6,589 nucleotides of DNA from an uncultured Bacilli bacterium (GTDB lineage Bacteria > Bacillota_I > Bacilli_A > RF39 > UBA660), in the NCBI GenBank assembly GCA_947631885.1, contig CANRMZ010000070.1, positions 1 to 6,589 of the forward strand. Reading direction: 5' to 3'. How positions within the stretch are numbered: the first letter of the stretch is position 1; the number at the start of each line of letters is the position of its first letter. Shown here in pieces: positions 5,124-6,589 of this stretch. A program made the translations under genes and the position numbers. Under the pieces are notes generated by a model. The model was not told the origin of the DNA. It saw only the letters and a program-made list of their open reading frames with translations, and made no database searches.

Positions 5124-5413
5124 GTTATTACAACATAACTATCATCACTATATATTGTTTTATCATACGGATTAACTATTTTATCTTTAATATAATTTAA
5201 ATCATATAGCATTTTTAAAGTTATAGTATTAGTTGTACATTTACTTTCATAAATGCACTTTTCAGCCTTTTCTACAATTAACTTTTCATTAGCTAAAGCT
5301 CTTTTACTACGCCCTTCTTTTATTACTTTATAACCCGTGGGAATAGATATAATTAAAAAGATGGTAATAAAGGTTATAAATAAGCTTACTTTAATTAAAT
5401 TATTTGCTTTCAT
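5093..5413 (-). CDS. Small single-pass membrane protein with pilin-like C-terminal part (106 aa)
   Basis: I choose ATG 5413, preceded by GGTGG (spacing about six bases), over upstream in-frame ATGs at 5449 and 5425 that lie deeper within tgt; the chosen start overlaps tgt by 14 bases. The protein has a short basic N-terminus, one membrane helix (about 9-27, SLFITFITIFLIISIPTGY region), a basic stretch KEGRSKRALANEK (32-44), then a globular part with C53 and C59, a helix ITLKMLYDLNYIKDKIVNP (64-82), and a strand SYVVITK (92-98). The order A-E-K-C ... LYDLNYI ... NPY ... SYV resembles the C-terminal part of type IV pilin-like proteins, but the N-terminal G-F-T-L-x-E processing site is absent, so I treat this only as a likeness. 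It lies where yajC sits in Bacillus but lacks YajC traits. Confidence 0.7.
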   Translation of the reverse strand: MKANNLIKVSLFITFITIFLIISIPTGYKVIKEGRSKRALANEKLIVEKAEKCIYESKCTTNTITLKMLYDLNYIKDKIVNPYDKTIYSDDSYVVITKEGSTLFLK

Positions 5414-6530
5414 AATTTCCACCATAATATTCTTTGACAAATTCATCACGATATTCTTCTAAAGTATCTGTCTTAATATTATCACGAATATTAGCCATAA
5501 GTCTATGTAAAAATCTTATATTATGTATCGATAAAAGTCTTGCACCAAAAGTTTCATCACAAGATATTAAGTGTTTAATATAAGCTTTAGTATAATGCTT
5601 ACAAGCATAGCAATCGCAATCTTCTTCAATCGGAGTAAAATCTTCTTTATATTTACTATTTTTAAGATTTATCTTACCTTTCATTGTATAAGCATGACCA
5701 TGTCTTGCAAGTCTGGTCGGAGACACACAATCAAATAGGTCTACTCCTCTTATAACCCCTTCAATAAGATCAATAGGATCACCTATGCCCATGGCATAGC
5801 GAAGTTTATCTTCAGGAAGATATTTAGTTGAAAAAGCAAATTCCTCAAAAACATGCTCTTTAGATTCATGATCATTGGCAACTCCCCCAATAGCATAGCC
5901 ATCAAAGCCAATTTCAACCGTTTTTTCAGCACTATATTTTCTTAAATCTTCAAAATAACCACCTTGAACAATACCAAATAACATTTGGTTAGGATTGTTA
6001 TGAACGTCTTTGCCTCTTTTTGCCCATCTTATCGTTCTTTCGATACTCTTTTGCATGTAATCATGGTTAGCGCTAGCAGGTGGACATTCATCAAAACTCA
6101 TAGCAATATCACTATCTAGTTTATTTTGTATCTCAATACTCTTTTCAGGAGTTAAAAATAAAGTGTCTCCATTTTCAAAATTTTTAAATTTAACGCCCTC
6201 TTCCGTTATATCCTTGGCATTTGCTAAACTAAAAACTTGAAAGCCTCCCGAATCGGTTAAAATAGGTCCATCATAATTCATAAATTTATGAAGACCTCCT
6301 GCTTTATTTACAACATCTTCTCCTGGTTTAAGCCATAAATGATAAGTATTGGCAAGACATATGCCAGTTCCTGTTTCTTTAACTTCTTCCGGCGATAATG
6401 TCTTAACTGTAGCATTAGTTCCTACAGGCATAAACATCGGAGTTGGATATTCTTTATCACCATATTTAACCTTACCAAGTCTTGCCGAATTTCTTTTTGA
6501 TTTTTGGATTAAAGTATATTCTAGTTTCAT
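5400..6530 (-). CDS. tgt: tRNA-guanine(34) transglycosylase (Tgt)
   Basis: At 376 residues this is full-length bacterial Tgt, which swaps guanine at the wobble position of GUN anticodons for a 7-deazaguanine (usually preQ1, a queuosine precursor). Visible motifs are NTYHLWLKPG (61-70), the base-binding LTDSGGFQVFSL (91-102, D93), SFDECPP (145-151), GIVQGG (186-191), RYAMGIGDPIDL (244-255), the nucleophile Asp in DLFDCVSPTR (264-273, D267), and the zinc site C305-x-C307-x2-C310 with H336. The substrate loop reads GGVANDHESK (215-224), whereas bacterial Tgt normally has GGLAVGE or GGLSVGE, so base choice may differ. The start has AAGGG (6540-6536) five bases upstream. A 3' overlap with the small membrane protein gene implies one operon. 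No queA is in the window; it could lie beyond the right edge. Confidence 0.96.
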   Translation of the reverse strand: MKLEYTLIQKSKRNSARLGKVKYGDKEYPTPMFMPVGTNATVKTLSPEEVKETGTGICLANTYHLWLKPGEDVVNKAGGLHKFMNYDGPILTDSGGFQVFSLANAKDITEEGVKFKNFENGDTLFLTPEKSIEIQNKLDSDIAMSFDECPPASANHDYMQKSIERTIRWAKRGKDVHNNPNQMLFGIVQGGYFEDLRKYSAEKTVEIGFDGYAIGGVANDHESKEHVFEEFAFSTKYLPEDKLRYAMGIGDPIDLIEGVIRGVDLFDCVSPTRLARHGHAYTMKGKINLKNSKYKEDFTPIEEDCDCYACKHYTKAYIKHLISCDETFGARLLSIHNIRFLHRLMANIRDNIKTDTLEEYRDEFVKEYYGGNYESK

Positions 6531-6553
6531 AAAAACCCTTCTTTGTCAAAATC

Positions 6554-6582
6554 ATTTTATCAAATGCCCAGGTATTTGTCTA
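6554..6582 (-). promoter_or_regulatory. Sigma-A promoter of the tgt operon
   Basis: -35 TAGACA (6582-6577), 17-base spacer, -10 TAAAAT (6559-6554) with an extended -10 TGA. The predicted start is near 6547, leaving a leader of about 17 bases, too short for a riboswitch. A second TATAAT (6587-6582) lies at the window edge and could belong to another promoter. Confidence 0.65.
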
Positions 6583-6589
6583 TTATAGG

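Noticed and set aside
5093..5449. Longer form of the small membrane protein starting at ATG 5449
   Set aside because: It would overlap tgt by 50 bases without a good ribosome binding site; ATG 5413 has GGTGG at proper spacing and begins just before the membrane helix.
6349..6588. Open frame on the + strand opposite the 5' part of tgt
   Set aside because: It lies antisense to a certain gene, its translation resembles no protein family, and no ribosome binding site stands out.
6531..6589. Possible preQ1 riboswitch ahead of tgt
   Set aside because: The predicted leader is about 17 bases and the visible 59 bases upstream show no preQ1 aptamer-like hairpin and pseudoknot.

Overview
The window is AT-rich, gene-dense DNA that looks like a low-GC Firmicutes genome, most likely an uncultured gut Bacilli or walled relative of the Mollicutes. 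This rests on base composition, Shine-Dalgarno sites of the AAGGGGG and AAGGTGAT types, TTGACA-N17-TATAAT promoters, and a DUF421/TIGR04086/tgt neighbourhood that resembles Bacillus. TGA ends three genes (two as ATGA stop-start overlaps) and Trp is written TGG, so the standard bacterial code is used. No mobile element, CRISPR array, tRNA or rRNA is visible, and no stretch over 300 bases lacks a gene.

Region 1 (1-950, + strand): the 3' end of an unrecognised gene, a 74-residue helical protein overlapping it by ATGA, and a GNAT acetyltransferase, ending at a hairpin shared with the convergent gene downstream. Region 2 (943-2268, - strand): two genes of unknown function, a 139-residue protein and a Cys-rich 229-residue putative metal-binding protein. 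Each has an extended -10 promoter and a near-identical TTAAGGGGG leader. The 139-residue gene has a second, consensus promoter upstream, and the longer transcript would carry an 18-codon upstream ORF ending inside the gene's Shine-Dalgarno site.

Region 3 (2275-3746, - strand): a PfkB-family sugar or nucleoside kinase with an unusual 80-residue disordered tail, translationally coupled to a stand-alone Smr-domain protein, then an intrinsic terminator. Region 4 (3755-5123): a DUF1653 gene (+) convergent with a DUF421 (YetF/YrbG-type) membrane protein gene (-), then a TIGR04086 (YrzE-type) membrane protein gene (+). Both convergent junctions are very compact, with stop codons lying inside terminator hairpins.

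Region 5 (5082-6582, - strand): tgt, for tRNA-guanine transglycosylase (queuosine pathway), overlaps a downstream gene for a small single-pass membrane protein with a pilin-like C-terminal segment. Both are driven by a promoter at the right edge and end at the strong hairpin at 5082-5123. I see no obviously new multi-gene system. The points most worth a second look are the uORF/tandem-promoter arrangement, the altered substrate loop of the Tgt, the kinase tail, the Cys-rich unknown protein and the start-codon problem of the TIGR04086 gene.
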